Shown here piece by piece: positions 27,567-36,623 of a stretch of 64,000 bases of DNA (positions are counted from its first letter, which is position 1; each line of letters starts with the position of its first letter). A program made the position numbers and the translations under genes. A model generated the notes under the pieces. It ran no database searches. It was given only the letters and a program-made list of their open reading frames with translations, and was not told where the DNA came from. The stretch is from positions 62,001 to 126,000 of the forward strand of contig JAHDBD010000005.1 of the NCBI GenBank assembly GCA_020630575.1, written 5' to 3'. This stretch comes from Bernardetia sp. (lineage in GTDB: Bacteria; Bacteroidota; Bacteroidia; Cytophagales; Bernardetiaceae).

Positions 27567-29135
27567 TTATTTCTCTTCCAACAAACTCACTGTACTTGCA
27601 TCAGCATAATTCCAAGAAGCCCAAGTGTACTTTTTTTGTTCTTTCAAATACTTTTCAATACGTTTATCTAAATATGTTCCATAAGTATTTACATTTGTCG
27701 AATTACGATAAGAAGAAATACGTCTTTTATCAGTTTCAAAATATTGTCTATTTTTCCTTAAAATCGGCAAAGTTTGGTCTGAGCGACTGAGCATAAATTC
27801 TATATCAATTTTAGCTTTTCTTTCTACTGTTTTACATTTTTCAATATTATATTTGACAATCAACATATCCCAATTTATACAAGCCATAAAAACGAGCATC
27901 GCATAAGTTGCCCAACTATTTACTCTCCATAAATAAAAACTTGATTTATGTTCCTTAATTTTTACAAATAAAGAATACAAACCATAGGTTGTTAAAGCTA
28001 AAAATAGCAAAACACCAATTCTTTTGTAAGCCAATCCATGTTCAATAATATAATAGTATGTTCTGATAACTACCGAAATTACTAAAATGGTATTTTGGAA
28101 AATCCACAGATAAGCCAGTTTTTTAAGTAATTCATTTTTGAGGTAGAAATTTAGATTTTTACGAAAAAAATACATCAAAATCCCCATAGAAAGAAAAATA
28201 CTGACTATTAACATATACGTTCCCTCATGAACTAATTCTGCTAGATTTCCAGCTTCACTCACATCAAAATTTAGCCACAAATAATTAATATCGATACCAT
28301 TTACAACCAATAGTAAAGCATTAACCATCGCAATCAAGAGTATTCCGATTTGATATTCTTGTTTCAAATCCATTGTTTTGAAAGTAGCTTCTTTTTTTGT
28401 TTCTAGCAATTCCATTTCCATCACTCGTCTTTCTCTGCTTGACTCTCTTCTTAGTACGTCTGTTTTCATACTTTCCCATAGAGCAACTATAAGAGTAGTT
28501 TCACGTTTGACAAGACTTACCAAAATTATAACAGCTCCAAGAAGTAGAAATGGAATTTTTAGAAATGAGAAATCAACAAACAAATTACTAAAAATATCAA
28601 ATAATTGATTGCCTAAATTATTCGTCATTTTGTTAAAAACTGGATTAGCTATCTTAAAAATCATGAAAAATATGCTAAAAGCAATTAAAGGAATGAGCAA
28701 AAGACGAAGTTTGCGAGTAGAGGATTTTGAAACAGTAGAAGGTGTCTTAATAAAACTAATTTGCTCTAAAAAAGAATGATGTATAGACACAAGAGCCACT
28801 AAACTACTCCAAAAAGCAGAACTAAGTAAACGAAGATTTCCTTGTTGGAAAAAACCTAGCATCAAACAAAAAGATACAATATGAGCAATTTTGCTAATCA
28901 GAGAGTTATGAATAAGTACCATAATTCCTGTAACGAAAGTGAAACCAATAGCTATTCTAACAGTTTGATATTTAAAACTCTTCCTATGAAAGAACAAGAA
29001 AGTTCCTATCAATAGATTCGAAAATATAAATAGATTCAAACCCAACATTTCATTCCAAAAAAGAGCATTATAAATCACTAAAAAAAAGAGCGTTAAAGCA
29101 CTTTTTAATCTTTTTATTTCTATAATACTTTTCAT
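27567..29135 (-). CDS. DUF4173-type polytopic membrane protein
   Basis: 522 residues with about ten hydrophobic spans. WLNFDVSEAGNLAELVHEGTYMLI and YIIEHGLAYKRIGVLLFLALT are the conserved blocks of the DUF4173 family. A charged cytoplasmic loop (RRESSRERRVMEMELLETKK) sits near residue 235, and a soluble C-terminal tail of about 90 residues ends the protein. The family is common in Bacteroidota and its role is unknown. Single gene, divergent from the amidase. Confidence 0.82.
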   Translation of the reverse strand: MKSIIEIKRLKSALTLFFLVIYNALFWNEMLGLNLFIFSNLLIGTFLFFHRKSFKYQTVRIAIGFTFVTGIMVLIHNSLISKIAHIVSFCLMLGFFQQGNLRLLSSAFWSSLVALVSIHHSFLEQISFIKTPSTVSKSSTRKLRLLLIPLIAFSIFFMIFKIANPVFNKMTNNLGNQLFDIFSNLFVDFSFLKIPFLLLGAVIILVSLVKRETTLIVALWESMKTDVLRRESSRERRVMEMELLETKKEATFKTMDLKQEYQIGILLIAMVNALLLVVNGIDINYLWLNFDVSEAGNLAELVHEGTYMLIVSIFLSMGILMYFFRKNLNFYLKNELLKKLAYLWIFQNTILVISVVIRTYYYIIEHGLAYKRIGVLLFLALTTYGLYSLFVKIKEHKSSFYLWRVNSWATYAMLVFMACINWDMLIVKYNIEKCKTVERKAKIDIEFMLSRSDQTLPILRKNRQYFETDKRRISSYRNSTNVNTYGTYLDKRIEKYLKEQKKYTWASWNYADASTVSLLEEK

Positions 29136-29380
29136 AATAAAGAGAGTTTTTGGTAGTTAAGTTTTCAAAAGTAAATAAACAAATCCAAATTATATAGAAT
29201 TTGTATGGCGTGCAACAAATGTAAGTTTATTTATACTATTTTTATGTTTTACTTATCAAAAACAAAATCTATATTATAGTGTAATTTTAAAAAAATGAGA
29301 ATAAGGGTTAATTACTAATAAAACAAAAAACTAAAAAAACACTTTATATCTATGGCTTACAAAAAATAAACTTTACTATA

Positions 29381-30826
29381 ATGAAAGACTACAATTTTAC
29401 TCGTCCAATAGATACAAATGAATTTTCTGATGCTACTTCACTTTTAAAAAATTTTGAAAACGGAAAAACTACTTCACTTGATTTGGTAGAAAAATCGTTG
29501 CGAAACATTGCAGAAAATCATGAAAGACTAAATGCAATGATTCAACTTTTTGCAAAAGAATCCTTAGAAGAAGCGAAAGAAAGCGCAGAAAAAGATAACT
29601 CTATAACACAAAAACGAGGGAAATTAGAAGGAATTCCTATTTCACTCAAAGAGTCTATAGGTTTAGAAGGACAAGAAGTAACAGGAGGTTCAATGCGAAT
29701 GCCAGCCAAAATAGCCGAAAAAGATGCTTTAGTAGTTCAACGACTGAAAAAAGAAGGTGCAATTATTATTGCTCGCACTAACACACCTGAGTTTAGTTTT
29801 GGACACGAAACAAGAAGTCCACGTTTTGGAGTTACAAATAATCCGTATGTAGAAGGATATATCCCTGGAGGTTCTTCAGGGGGAGAAAGTGCCTTGATTG
29901 CTTCTGGTGGGTCGGTTATCGGAATTGGAACAGATGTCGGTGGTTCTATTCGTTATCCTGCTCATTGTTGTGGTTTGGTAGGATTTAAACCTTCTGGAAG
30001 AGCTGTAAGTAAAAAAGGAATTTTTCCATTTATAGAAAGAGAAGATTTTTTCTTAAATGACTGGTTGGCAGTAGGACCAATTACACACTCTGTTAGAGAT
30101 GCAAAAATAGTTTATGAAGTAATTGCTGATAAAATCCCAACAGATAGCAAAGATTTAAGTAATGCAGAGCTTATCATAAGTACAGATTTTGATACAGAAA
30201 TAAGAAACGAAATAATAAAAGAGGTTTTGATTAAAGCCAAACAAAGTCTTCTGAACGAAGGTTTACAACCTAAAAATATAACTATTGAAAACATCGGAAA
30301 AATTCATTGGAATTTTGGTAAAATGATGATAAAGGCAATGAAACTAGGTTTGAAAGATTGGTTGAGAAATGAGAAAGATGTTGGTATTTCTGTTTTTGTG
30401 GAATCTTTACGTAGAGTAATTGGAGAAAAAACCGTTTCAGGTGAGATTTATTCCGTACTTTTAGCTTCTAAATTTTTAGAACCTTCGGATAAAGAATTGA
30501 ATAAAATGATTCAATTTTATCAAAAGGAAAAAGAGAATTTATACAAAAAAATAGGTCAACGAGGAATTTTGCTTCTTCCAACTTCTGGAGATATTGCACT
30601 CAAACATCAGCAGACAATGCAAATAGATATGTCGCCCCTTGTTCCAAACATATTTTCGCCTATGATTTTTACTAATGTTATGGATTTGCCTTCTATTACT
30701 ATTCCTGCTTGGAAATATAGAGATAGAAAAACAGGTTTGCCCACTTCGGTAATGCTTTGCTGTCTGCCAAATAGTGAAAACTTACTTTTTGAAGCTGCAT
30801 CAAAACTGGAAAGTATTTTGAACTAA
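29381..30826 (+). CDS. Amidase-signature hydrolase
   Basis: 481 residues. The amidase signature is complete: catalytic Lys in PISLKESIG (about residue 90), PGGSSGGESALIASGGS with the cis-Ser, and GTDVGGSIRYPAHCCGLVGFKPS with the nucleophile Ser in GGSIR. The long C-terminal part (LLPTSGDIALKHQQTMQ, MDLPSITIPAWK) resembles fatty-acid-amide-hydrolase-like enzymes more than GatA. No gatB or gatC is adjacent, so a role in tRNA amidation is unlikely. Substrate unknown. No signal peptide. Confidence 0.87.
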   Translation: MKDYNFTRPIDTNEFSDATSLLKNFENGKTTSLDLVEKSLRNIAENHERLNAMIQLFAKESLEEAKESAEKDNSITQKRGKLEGIPISLKESIGLEGQEVTGGSMRMPAKIAEKDALVVQRLKKEGAIIIARTNTPEFSFGHETRSPRFGVTNNPYVEGYIPGGSSGGESALIASGGSVIGIGTDVGGSIRYPAHCCGLVGFKPSGRAVSKKGIFPFIEREDFFLNDWLAVGPITHSVRDAKIVYEVIADKIPTDSKDLSNAELIISTDFDTEIRNEIIKEVLIKAKQSLLNEGLQPKNITIENIGKIHWNFGKMMIKAMKLGLKDWLRNEKDVGISVFVESLRRVIGEKTVSGEIYSVLLASKFLEPSDKELNKMIQFYQKEKENLYKKIGQRGILLLPTSGDIALKHQQTMQIDMSPLVPNIFSPMIFTNVMDLPSITIPAWKYRDRKTGLPTSVMLCCLPNSENLLFEAASKLESILN

Positions 30827-30872
30827 ATTTTAATTCTCTCACTAAAACAAAATAATTAATACAGTCTATCTA

Positions 30873-31187
30873 ATGTTACAATTTTTCAGATATATAGCAA
30901 ATTCTAAAATTTTAGTTGTGATTCTTCCTTCTATTATATTTGTAGGCTTGTTTGTCTTTTTAAAATTTTTCTTTGTTCTTTTTTCTGACCGTCATCAGCT
31001 TAAAGTTTCTACTCCTTCTGAAAAAATTGTTTCTACTATTCGTAAAAATATCGGAAAAAAAGATTCTTCTAAAAACAAAGTTGAAAAAGATACGCTAGTA
31101 AAAAAAGATAATTATTACGACCAAAAAGGAACTTATCGCACACAAGCTATAAAAAAAGATACAACACTGAGGAAACCAAATAAATAA
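30873..31187 (+). CDS. Small single-span membrane protein
   Basis: 104 residues. One long hydrophobic segment (residues 11-38, ILVVILPSIIFVGLFVFL) is followed by a lysine- and serine-rich soluble tail with KKDSSKNKVEKD and KKDTTLRKPNK. It sits 46 bases after the amidase and 6 bases before the CYTH gene, so the three probably form an operon. I do not recognise a family. Confidence 0.65.
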   Translation: MLQFFRYIANSKILVVILPSIIFVGLFVFLKFFFVLFSDRHQLKVSTPSEKIVSTIRKNIGKKDSSKNKVEKDTLVKKDNYYDQKGTYRTQAIKKDTTLRKPNK

Positions 31188-31193
31188 TTTTTT

Positions 31194-31673
31194 ATGGGCA
31201 AAGAAATAGAAAGAAAGTTTTTAGTAAATCATAAAAAGTGGGAAGATAGTGAGAAAACAGTGGGGCAATTTTTCCGACAAGGTTATTTATTGACAGACCC
31301 AAACAAAACAATCAGAGTAAGACAAACTACTGAAAAAGCCTTTCTGACAATCAAGGGATTATCAATTGGTGCTACACGTCCTGAATATGAATATGAGATT
31401 CCACTTCAGGATGCGAAAGAATTATTAGATAATTTTTCAATTTCTGAATTATCAAAGATTAGATATGAAATCTTGTACGAAAATAAAATTTGGGAAGTCG
31501 ATGAATTTCTTGGAGAAAATACTGGACTGATAGTAGCAGAAATTGAATTGGAAAGTGAAGATGAAAAATTTAGCATTCCGTCTTGGTTGGATGTAGAAGT
31601 TACAGGAGAAGACAAATATTACAATTCAAATTTGACTATTGAGCCTTATAAGAATTGGAGAAATAAAGTTTAA
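31194..31673 (+). CDS. CYTH-domain (triphosphate tunnel) protein
   Basis: 159 residues. It starts with the signature GKEIERKFLV (ExExK), then FRQGYLLTD, RVRQTTEKAFLTIKG and EYEIPLQDA, and ends with VTGEDKYYNSNL. These are conserved charged residues lining the tunnel of CYTH enzymes such as inorganic triphosphatases or thiamine triphosphatases; the substrate cannot be told from sequence. No CHAD domain is attached. Probably co-transcribed with the small membrane protein before it. Confidence 0.9.
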   Translation: MGKEIERKFLVNHKKWEDSEKTVGQFFRQGYLLTDPNKTIRVRQTTEKAFLTIKGLSIGATRPEYEYEIPLQDAKELLDNFSISELSKIRYEILYENKIWEVDEFLGENTGLIVAEIELESEDEKFSIPSWLDVEVTGEDKYYNSNLTIEPYKNWRNKV

Positions 31674-31723
31674 ACTATTTATAAAAAAAGGATTTTATTT
31701 AGTCATAACATTTGAAAAAATCG

Positions 31724-32536
31724 CTAACCTTCATGACACAAACAGAAACTATTTGTTTCTCCTTTGGATAATTGAAGAGGTAAAAAATATTCTAAGGGAT
31801 AAAATTTATCAGCAAAAATAGATAGTTTCAACATCAATTCTTCCTCAGAACTTGCTTTTATATGACTGATTGTTTTATATACTAAGTCTTTTATCCAATC
31901 TATTTTAAGACTATTAGCAACTATATGCCTAGGAATTATCTGTTGTATATGTTTTTTAGAGTTGTAATAAATACTTTCAAAAGTAGTAGCTTTTACAACA
32001 AAATTTTTCTTTACGATTTTGTCTTCAATAGTATACGAAACGGCACAATTTACATTGATATCAAAGTTTCTGTCAGATCTATAATTATTATCACTAACAT
32101 CTACAATTTCAAAAGAGAAATCAAAGTTTTTATCTCTCTCAAAACTCATTATACAATCTGTATATACTGTGTAGCCATTTTCTATTGAAAACACATGATA
32201 ATTTGAAAATAACCTCATTTTTGTAGCCAACTCTAAGAAATCCTCTCCTACTTTTATTTGGGATATATATTTCTCTAGTATATTTACTGTTTCTTTTATT
32301 GCTTGTTCTCTTGATGAAAATGATATATAATCACATCCACCCCAGCCAACCCAACCAGGTCTAGAATTATAAAAATTACTCTTTCTATACATATTGTAGT
32401 AATCACCAATAAAAAATACTTGAACAGTAAAAAAATCTTCCATGAATCTAAAAAAAGGATGTTCATCTTCAACAGGAAAAATTCTTAATGTATGAGTTGA
32501 TTCTACAAAATCATAAGTCAATTTGATTAATGCCAT
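31724..32536 (-). CDS. Hypothetical protein
   Basis: 270 residues, no signal peptide or membrane span. Aromatic-rich N-terminal half (FFIGDYYNMYRKSNFYNSRPGWVGWGG) and a C-terminal CLCHEG. Not recognised. Codon use resembles its neighbours, and a 270-codon frame without competing frames makes it real. It is convergent with the CYTH gene and divergent from the sigma factor gene. Confidence 0.65.
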   Translation of the reverse strand: MALIKLTYDFVESTHTLRIFPVEDEHPFFRFMEDFFTVQVFFIGDYYNMYRKSNFYNSRPGWVGWGGCDYISFSSREQAIKETVNILEKYISQIKVGEDFLELATKMRLFSNYHVFSIENGYTVYTDCIMSFERDKNFDFSFEIVDVSDNNYRSDRNFDINVNCAVSYTIEDKIVKKNFVVKATTFESIYYNSKKHIQQIIPRHIVANSLKIDWIKDLVYKTISHIKASSEEELMLKLSIFADKFYPLEYFLPLQLSKGETNSFCLCHEG

Positions 32537-32721
32537 ATATTTTAGTTTTCTGTATTTTTATTAAAGTAGTATAAATACAAACCCAAGAAACTAAAGTTCA
32601 AACTTCAAGTAGAAAATTTACCAAAATTTTAATCTTCAAAATTGTTACAATCTCTATTCAAAAGGCTTTTTTAAAGAACATTAATACAAAATTTCAAAAA
32701 AAACGAGAAAAAGATAAAAAC

Positions 32722-32746
32722 TTTTGAATTTTTTGCTACACCTTTG
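32722..32746 (+). promoter_or_regulatory. Possible promoter of the sigma/anti-sigma pair
   Basis: TTTTG at 32722-32726 and TACACCTTTGC at 32737-32747 resemble a -33/-7 pair but the spacing is short. It lies about 80 bases upstream of the sigma factor start. Confidence 0.3.
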
Positions 32747-32822
32747 CAGCACTTCCAAACTTACTTGCGTAAGGACTTTGAAAGCAACTTAAATATTACC
32801 CTAAGAACACATTAACTACTAA

Positions 32823-33404
32823 TTGTTGGTGAAAGCCATAGAGCTAACAGATATTGAACTTCGCCTAATAGAAGGCTGCCGAAATAAACACGCAAAAAGT
32901 CAAGAAATGTTATACAAGCATTTTTATGGTTATGCGATGTCGGTATCGCTACGTTATTGCAAAAGCAAAGACGAAGCGAGTGAGGTTTTAAATGACAGCT
33001 TTATGAAAGTATTTACAAAAGTAAATCAATATGACAACAAAAAGTCGTTTAGAGGTTGGCTTCGAAGGATAATCATTAATACAGCAATTGATTTTTATCG
33101 CAAAAATGAAAAACATACCAATCATTTAGATGTAGAATATGCCGATAGAGAAGAAGATTCGACAGGTGATGTAATAGACCAAATGAGTGCAGATGAAATT
33201 TATGCACTTGTACAATCTTTACCAGATGTTTATCGAATTACCTTTAACCTCTATGAAATTGAAGGCTATTCACATGAAGAAATTGGAGAACAAATGGGAA
33301 TTCCAGCAGGAACTTCTCGTTCAAACTTGTCAAGAGCAAAACAAAAATTACGCTTACTAATAAAAGAGCATTTCGGAAAAAAGTATGAAGCATATATACG
33401 ATAA
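32823..33404 (+). CDS. ECF-type RNA polymerase sigma factor
   Basis: 193 residues from a TTG; the next codons TTG (32826) and GTG (32829) are alternative starts and no ATG is available. Region 2 contains MLYKHFYGYAMSVSLRYCKSKDEASEVLNDSFMKVFTKV and FRGWLRRIIINTAIDFYRK; region 4 contains LPDVYRITFNLYEIEGYSHEEIGEQMGIPAGTSRSNLSRAK. It is a Bacteroidota ECF sigma factor. Its end overlaps the start of the next gene by 20 bases, so they are translationally coupled, which points to that protein as its regulator. Confidence 0.93.
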   Translation: MLVKAIELTDIELRLIEGCRNKHAKSQEMLYKHFYGYAMSVSLRYCKSKDEASEVLNDSFMKVFTKVNQYDNKKSFRGWLRRIIINTAIDFYRKNEKHTNHLDVEYADREEDSTGDVIDQMSADEIYALVQSLPDVYRITFNLYEIEGYSHEEIGEQMGIPAGTSRSNLSRAKQKLRLLIKEHFGKKYEAYIR

Positions 33405-34806
33405 CCAAAACGGGAATCACAAATCATCGGAGGAGCGTTTTACAGAACGGTTTAAGGAGGTGGCACAGAGTTATGAGCCTACTTTTCAACCTGCTGATTG
33501 GTCGGCTATGCAATCAAAATTGGCTGCTCATAATGAAAAAGACCGTAAAGCAGTAGTATTTAGACGCTTGGCAGTTTTTGCAACTATGGGAGCAGCAGCA
33601 GTAATCTTGTTATTTGGAGGGTATCAATTTTTAGATAATTCAGCAAATAAAATTTCGAATAGAGGAATAGCTTTTCAAGAAAATTCTATCAAAAATCAAA
33701 CTTCTACTAATCAAAAATCAATTAATAATAATTCTACGGATGACAAAACACTTACACAAAGTAATTTAGAAAACAATAATAATTATAATAAAGATATAGC
33801 TAGTAATTTGAGTGGTAGTTCAAATACAGATTCAGCAAAAAAGACTACTAATTTCACTAAAACAAAATCATATTCTAATTCAAAAACAAAATTAGAAACA
33901 CACAATCAAATAGCTTTTAATCATTCTTTAGATAATTCAGAAGAAAAGATAGTTATCACAAATAATTTATTAACTGATAATGATACAAGTAAAGATGTAG
34001 AATCAAATCAAGTGCTTAGTGCATTAAAATTGGAAAAGGCTACCTTTGATTTATTTGCTGATGTTAAACCAAATGAAGTGGTATTACCAGTATTAGAAAT
34101 CGATGAAATGCTTATTGCTTCTAATCAGAATGAAGAATTAATTAGAAAAAATCCAGTAGCAAGTGCTATCGGAAAATGGAGAATTGGAGCTGCTCTTATG
34201 GCAATGACAAACATCTATAAAAGTAATGATAAACAGCGTATGAATTATGCAAATGGATATGGTGTAATGGCTGATTATCAGGTTGCTAAACGATTTAATA
34301 TTTCAGCAGGAGCACTTTATACAAAAAAGCAAATTGATATAGAAGAATCTCTATCTATACCAAACATTACAAATTATTTAAACCCAAATGATAACGCTTG
34401 GGTAAAGAAAAACAAAACAAAAATTAATTGGCAATTAATAGATTTACCTATACATTTGCGCTACAATGCTATTGAAACAACTAGAAATAAATGGTTTGTA
34501 TCAGCAGGTACTTCAAATTATTTCTTTTTAAAAGAACATTATGAATCGGATTATACCGTTTCTTATCAAGATATTTATGACCCACGTCTTACTCGCTCAC
34601 AAGAAATAGTCAGACAAAGGGAAACACAATCAGCTTTACAGCTTTTTGCAACCATTAATGTTTCTGCAGGACTTGAAACCTCCTTAGGAAAACATTTAAC
34701 GCTACAAGTCGAATCGTATTGGAGGTTTCCAGTACGCTCACTTGGTTCGGAAGGGGTATTTGTTCAGACAGGTGGATTACTTACACGCATTAACTTTGCA
34801 TTGTAA
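33385..34806 (+). CDS. Anti-sigma-like inner-membrane protein fused to outer membrane beta-barrel
   Basis: 473 residues. The cytoplasmic N-terminus (about 1-66) has FTERFKEVAQSYEPTFQPADWSAMQSKL, the short helical module seen in Bacteroidota proteins coupled to ECF sigma genes. One membrane span (LAVFATMGAAAVILLFGGYQF) is near residue 77. Residues 87-245 are a low-complexity N/S/K/T-rich linker. From about residue 262 (WRIGAALMAMTNIY) to the final TRINFAL the sequence looks like an outer membrane beta-barrel with alternating strands. This implies a protein crossing the whole envelope that could signal from the outer membrane to the sigma factor; function is inferred from order, overlap and architecture. 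Confidence 0.78.
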   Translation: MKHIYDNQNGNHKSSEERFTERFKEVAQSYEPTFQPADWSAMQSKLAAHNEKDRKAVVFRRLAVFATMGAAAVILLFGGYQFLDNSANKISNRGIAFQENSIKNQTSTNQKSINNNSTDDKTLTQSNLENNNNYNKDIASNLSGSSNTDSAKKTTNFTKTKSYSNSKTKLETHNQIAFNHSLDNSEEKIVITNNLLTDNDTSKDVESNQVLSALKLEKATFDLFADVKPNEVVLPVLEIDEMLIASNQNEELIRKNPVASAIGKWRIGAALMAMTNIYKSNDKQRMNYANGYGVMADYQVAKRFNISAGALYTKKQIDIEESLSIPNITNYLNPNDNAWVKKNKTKINWQLIDLPIHLRYNAIETTRNKWFVSAGTSNYFFLKEHYESDYTVSYQDIYDPRLTRSQEIVRQRETQSALQLFATINVSAGLETSLGKHLTLQVESYWRFPVRSLGSEGVFVQTGGLLTRINFAL

Positions 34807-34836
34807 CAATCAACGTTACTGAATAAATATTATCAT

Positions 34837-34876
34837 AAATTGGCAATCTTCTTTGAGGATTGTCAATTTTTTTTTG
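34837..34876 (+). terminator. Terminator of the sigma/anti-sigma operon
   Basis: AAATTGGCAATC and GATTGTCAATTTTTTTTT form a stem (one G-T pair) with a short loop and a long T tract, 31 bases after the stop at 34806. Confidence 0.8.
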
Positions 34877-34981
34877 CGTTAATTTGTGATTACTTTTAAT
34901 AAGAGTATTTTAGATTTTACTAATTACAGTATTGATTGCTATTCACTGGTAATTGAGTACTGGTAACTGATAACTGAAAAA

Positions 34982-35701
34982 ATGAATTTATATACTATTT
35001 GGTGCATTTTCTGGTTTATGCTTGTTTTTTTATCTTTATATCCTTTTTTATGGCTCTCAACCCAACGTAAAGAATGGCATCACTGGAACGGATTCTTATA
35101 TAGAATTTGGGCAAAGGTTTTATACTTTGGAATAGGAATAAAAATGAAAACAGAATGGGAATTTGAGCCAAATCCGAAGCAAAACTATATTTATGTGTCT
35201 AATCACACCTCTTATATGGATATTGCTGCTATGGTAATGACTGTGCCTAAGTTTAGTGTTTTTATGGGAAAGGCATCGCTCAGTAAAACTCCTTTGTTTG
35301 GTTACATCTTTAAAAAGATTCATATTCCCGTCAGCCGTGGAAAAGGAACAAGTCGTTTTGAAGCCTTTGAGCAAGTAAAAGAAGCTTTAGCCGAAGGCAA
35401 AAATGTTTTGATTTATCCAGAGGGAGGAATTATTGGTGATAATCAGCCTGAACTAAATCCTTTTAAAGATGGTGCTTTTCGTGCAGCTATTCAAACAGGT
35501 ATTCCTTTAGTTCCCGTAACAATTCTTTATAATTGGATAATTTTTCCTGATAAGCAACCTTTCAAATTTACTCGCCATCATTGTAAAATGATTTACCATA
35601 AACCGATAATAACTACAAATCTAACAGAAAAAGATATCGAAGATTTGAAAAACAAAACCTTTCAACTTATTGACTCTACGATAAAAAAGTATACAACTTA
35701 A
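34982..35701 (+). CDS. plsC: 1-acyl-sn-glycerol-3-phosphate acyltransferase
   Basis: 239 residues. An N-terminal membrane segment (IWCIFWFMLVFLSLYPFLW) precedes the acyltransferase motifs: NHTSYMDI (H-x4-D, about residues 74-81), PVSRGKGTSRFEA, and YPEGGIIGD (block III), with VPVTILYNW later. It acylates lysophosphatidic acid to phosphatidic acid at the inner membrane in phospholipid synthesis. It starts a few bases after a CAGTTACC-type short repeat. Single gene. Confidence 0.92.
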   Translation: MNLYTIWCIFWFMLVFLSLYPFLWLSTQRKEWHHWNGFLYRIWAKVLYFGIGIKMKTEWEFEPNPKQNYIYVSNHTSYMDIAAMVMTVPKFSVFMGKASLSKTPLFGYIFKKIHIPVSRGKGTSRFEAFEQVKEALAEGKNVLIYPEGGIIGDNQPELNPFKDGAFRAAIQTGIPLVPVTILYNWIIFPDKQPFKFTRHHCKMIYHKPIITTNLTEKDIEDLKNKTFQLIDSTIKKYTT

Positions 35702-35801
35702 CTTACGCTTTAGAGTAAAAAATTAAAGACAACATAATTGGAATTACAAATTATCACAGTACAATAATACTATATTTGTAATTGACTGCACCGATCTAAC
35801 G

Positions 35802-35830
35802 GTTAGCTTCGCTGCTTTAGCAAGTCGTAA
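35802..35830 (+). repeat. Element C copy upstream of a hypothetical gene
   Basis: GTTAGCTTCGCTGCTTTAGC then AAGTCGTAA; differs from the copy upstream of ubiE (10181-10212) by two bases and has the same orientation to the downstream gene. It ends 21 bases before the ATG at 35852. Confidence 0.55.
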
Positions 35831-35851
35831 TTTATAATTCGTAATTGATTC

Positions 35852-36493
35852 ATGGACATTATCTCAGCTCAAACTTTTTTTGTAAAACAACTCATCCCAT
35901 TTTTTAGAGAATGGGGATTTGAGTATATAGATGTTTATAGTCAATTCAGGAAAACAGATAAAATAGGTTTTCAAAACGTAATTTTGTCTATTTCACAGTA
36001 TGAGACTGAAATTTGGATTGAAGTAACTTTAGGAATTAGAAAAGATGAAGTAGAACGTATTACTCAACCTTTTTTATCTAACCCTACTGATTTTCAAAAT
36101 CAAACAACTACTATTTCAGTTTCTGTGGGAAAATTAAATCAGAACCCTTACTTTAGATACAAAGCCGAAAACGAAGAAGATTTAGAAGTTTGTGCTGAAG
36201 AACTTATAAAATTTATGAGTGAAGAAGGAATGATTTTTTTGGAAGAAAAAAATTCAATGCAAGAATTAGATTCAACTTTCAATAGAATTCCTAAACGTCC
36301 AATTTTATATATTTATAATCAACACCATCGCTTTTTTAAAGGAATTGTTTTAGCCAAGATTACTAACAATCCAAGATATGAAGAGTTAGTAGAGCTTTAT
36401 TACCGTTCTTTGGTTATTCAAAAGGCAAACGAAACTATTCAAGCTAATTTCAAACGTTTAGTCAATTTTTTAGTTCATTACTCTGTAAATTGA
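35852..36493 (+). CDS. Hypothetical protein
   Basis: 213 residues, soluble, acidic, without signal peptide. FFVKQLIPFFREWGFEYIDV and ISQYETEIWIEVTLGIRKDEVE have a DUF4304-like flavour (an N-terminal helix then beta strands), but I cannot assign the family with confidence. Two element B hairpins lie between its stop and the next gene. Confidence 0.65.
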   Translation: MDIISAQTFFVKQLIPFFREWGFEYIDVYSQFRKTDKIGFQNVILSISQYETEIWIEVTLGIRKDEVERITQPFLSNPTDFQNQTTTISVSVGKLNQNPYFRYKAENEEDLEVCAEELIKFMSEEGMIFLEEKNSMQELDSTFNRIPKRPILYIYNQHHRFFKGIVLAKITNNPRYEELVELYYRSLVIQKANETIQANFKRLVNFLVHYSVN

Positions 36494-36503
36494 TTGGTTA
36501 AAT

Positions 36504-36535
36504 TTGTCGTTGGTGAGGACACCAACAACGACAAA
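36504..36535 (-). repeat. Element B hairpin (inverted relative to next copy)
   Basis: Minus strand CGTTGTTGGTGTCCTCACCA then ACGACAA, a near perfect hairpin directly after the stop at 36493. With the copy at 36579-36605 it forms an inverted pair 43 bases apart, a REPIN-like arrangement. Confidence 0.7.
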
Positions 36536-36578
36536 ATATAATAAATTTACCAGAATTTTATTTTTTAACTTATAAACA

Positions 36579-36605
36579 GCCGTTGTCGGTGTCTCTACCG
36601 ATGAC
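36579..36605 (+). repeat. Element B hairpin before 3-hydroxybutyrate dehydrogenase
   Basis: GCCGTTGTCGGTGTCTCTAC then CGATGAC; same orientation to the downstream gene as the copies before lhgO and porT, ending 18 bases before the ATG at 36624. Confidence 0.72.
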
Positions 36606-36623
36606 TTATTCATAACATTTTTT

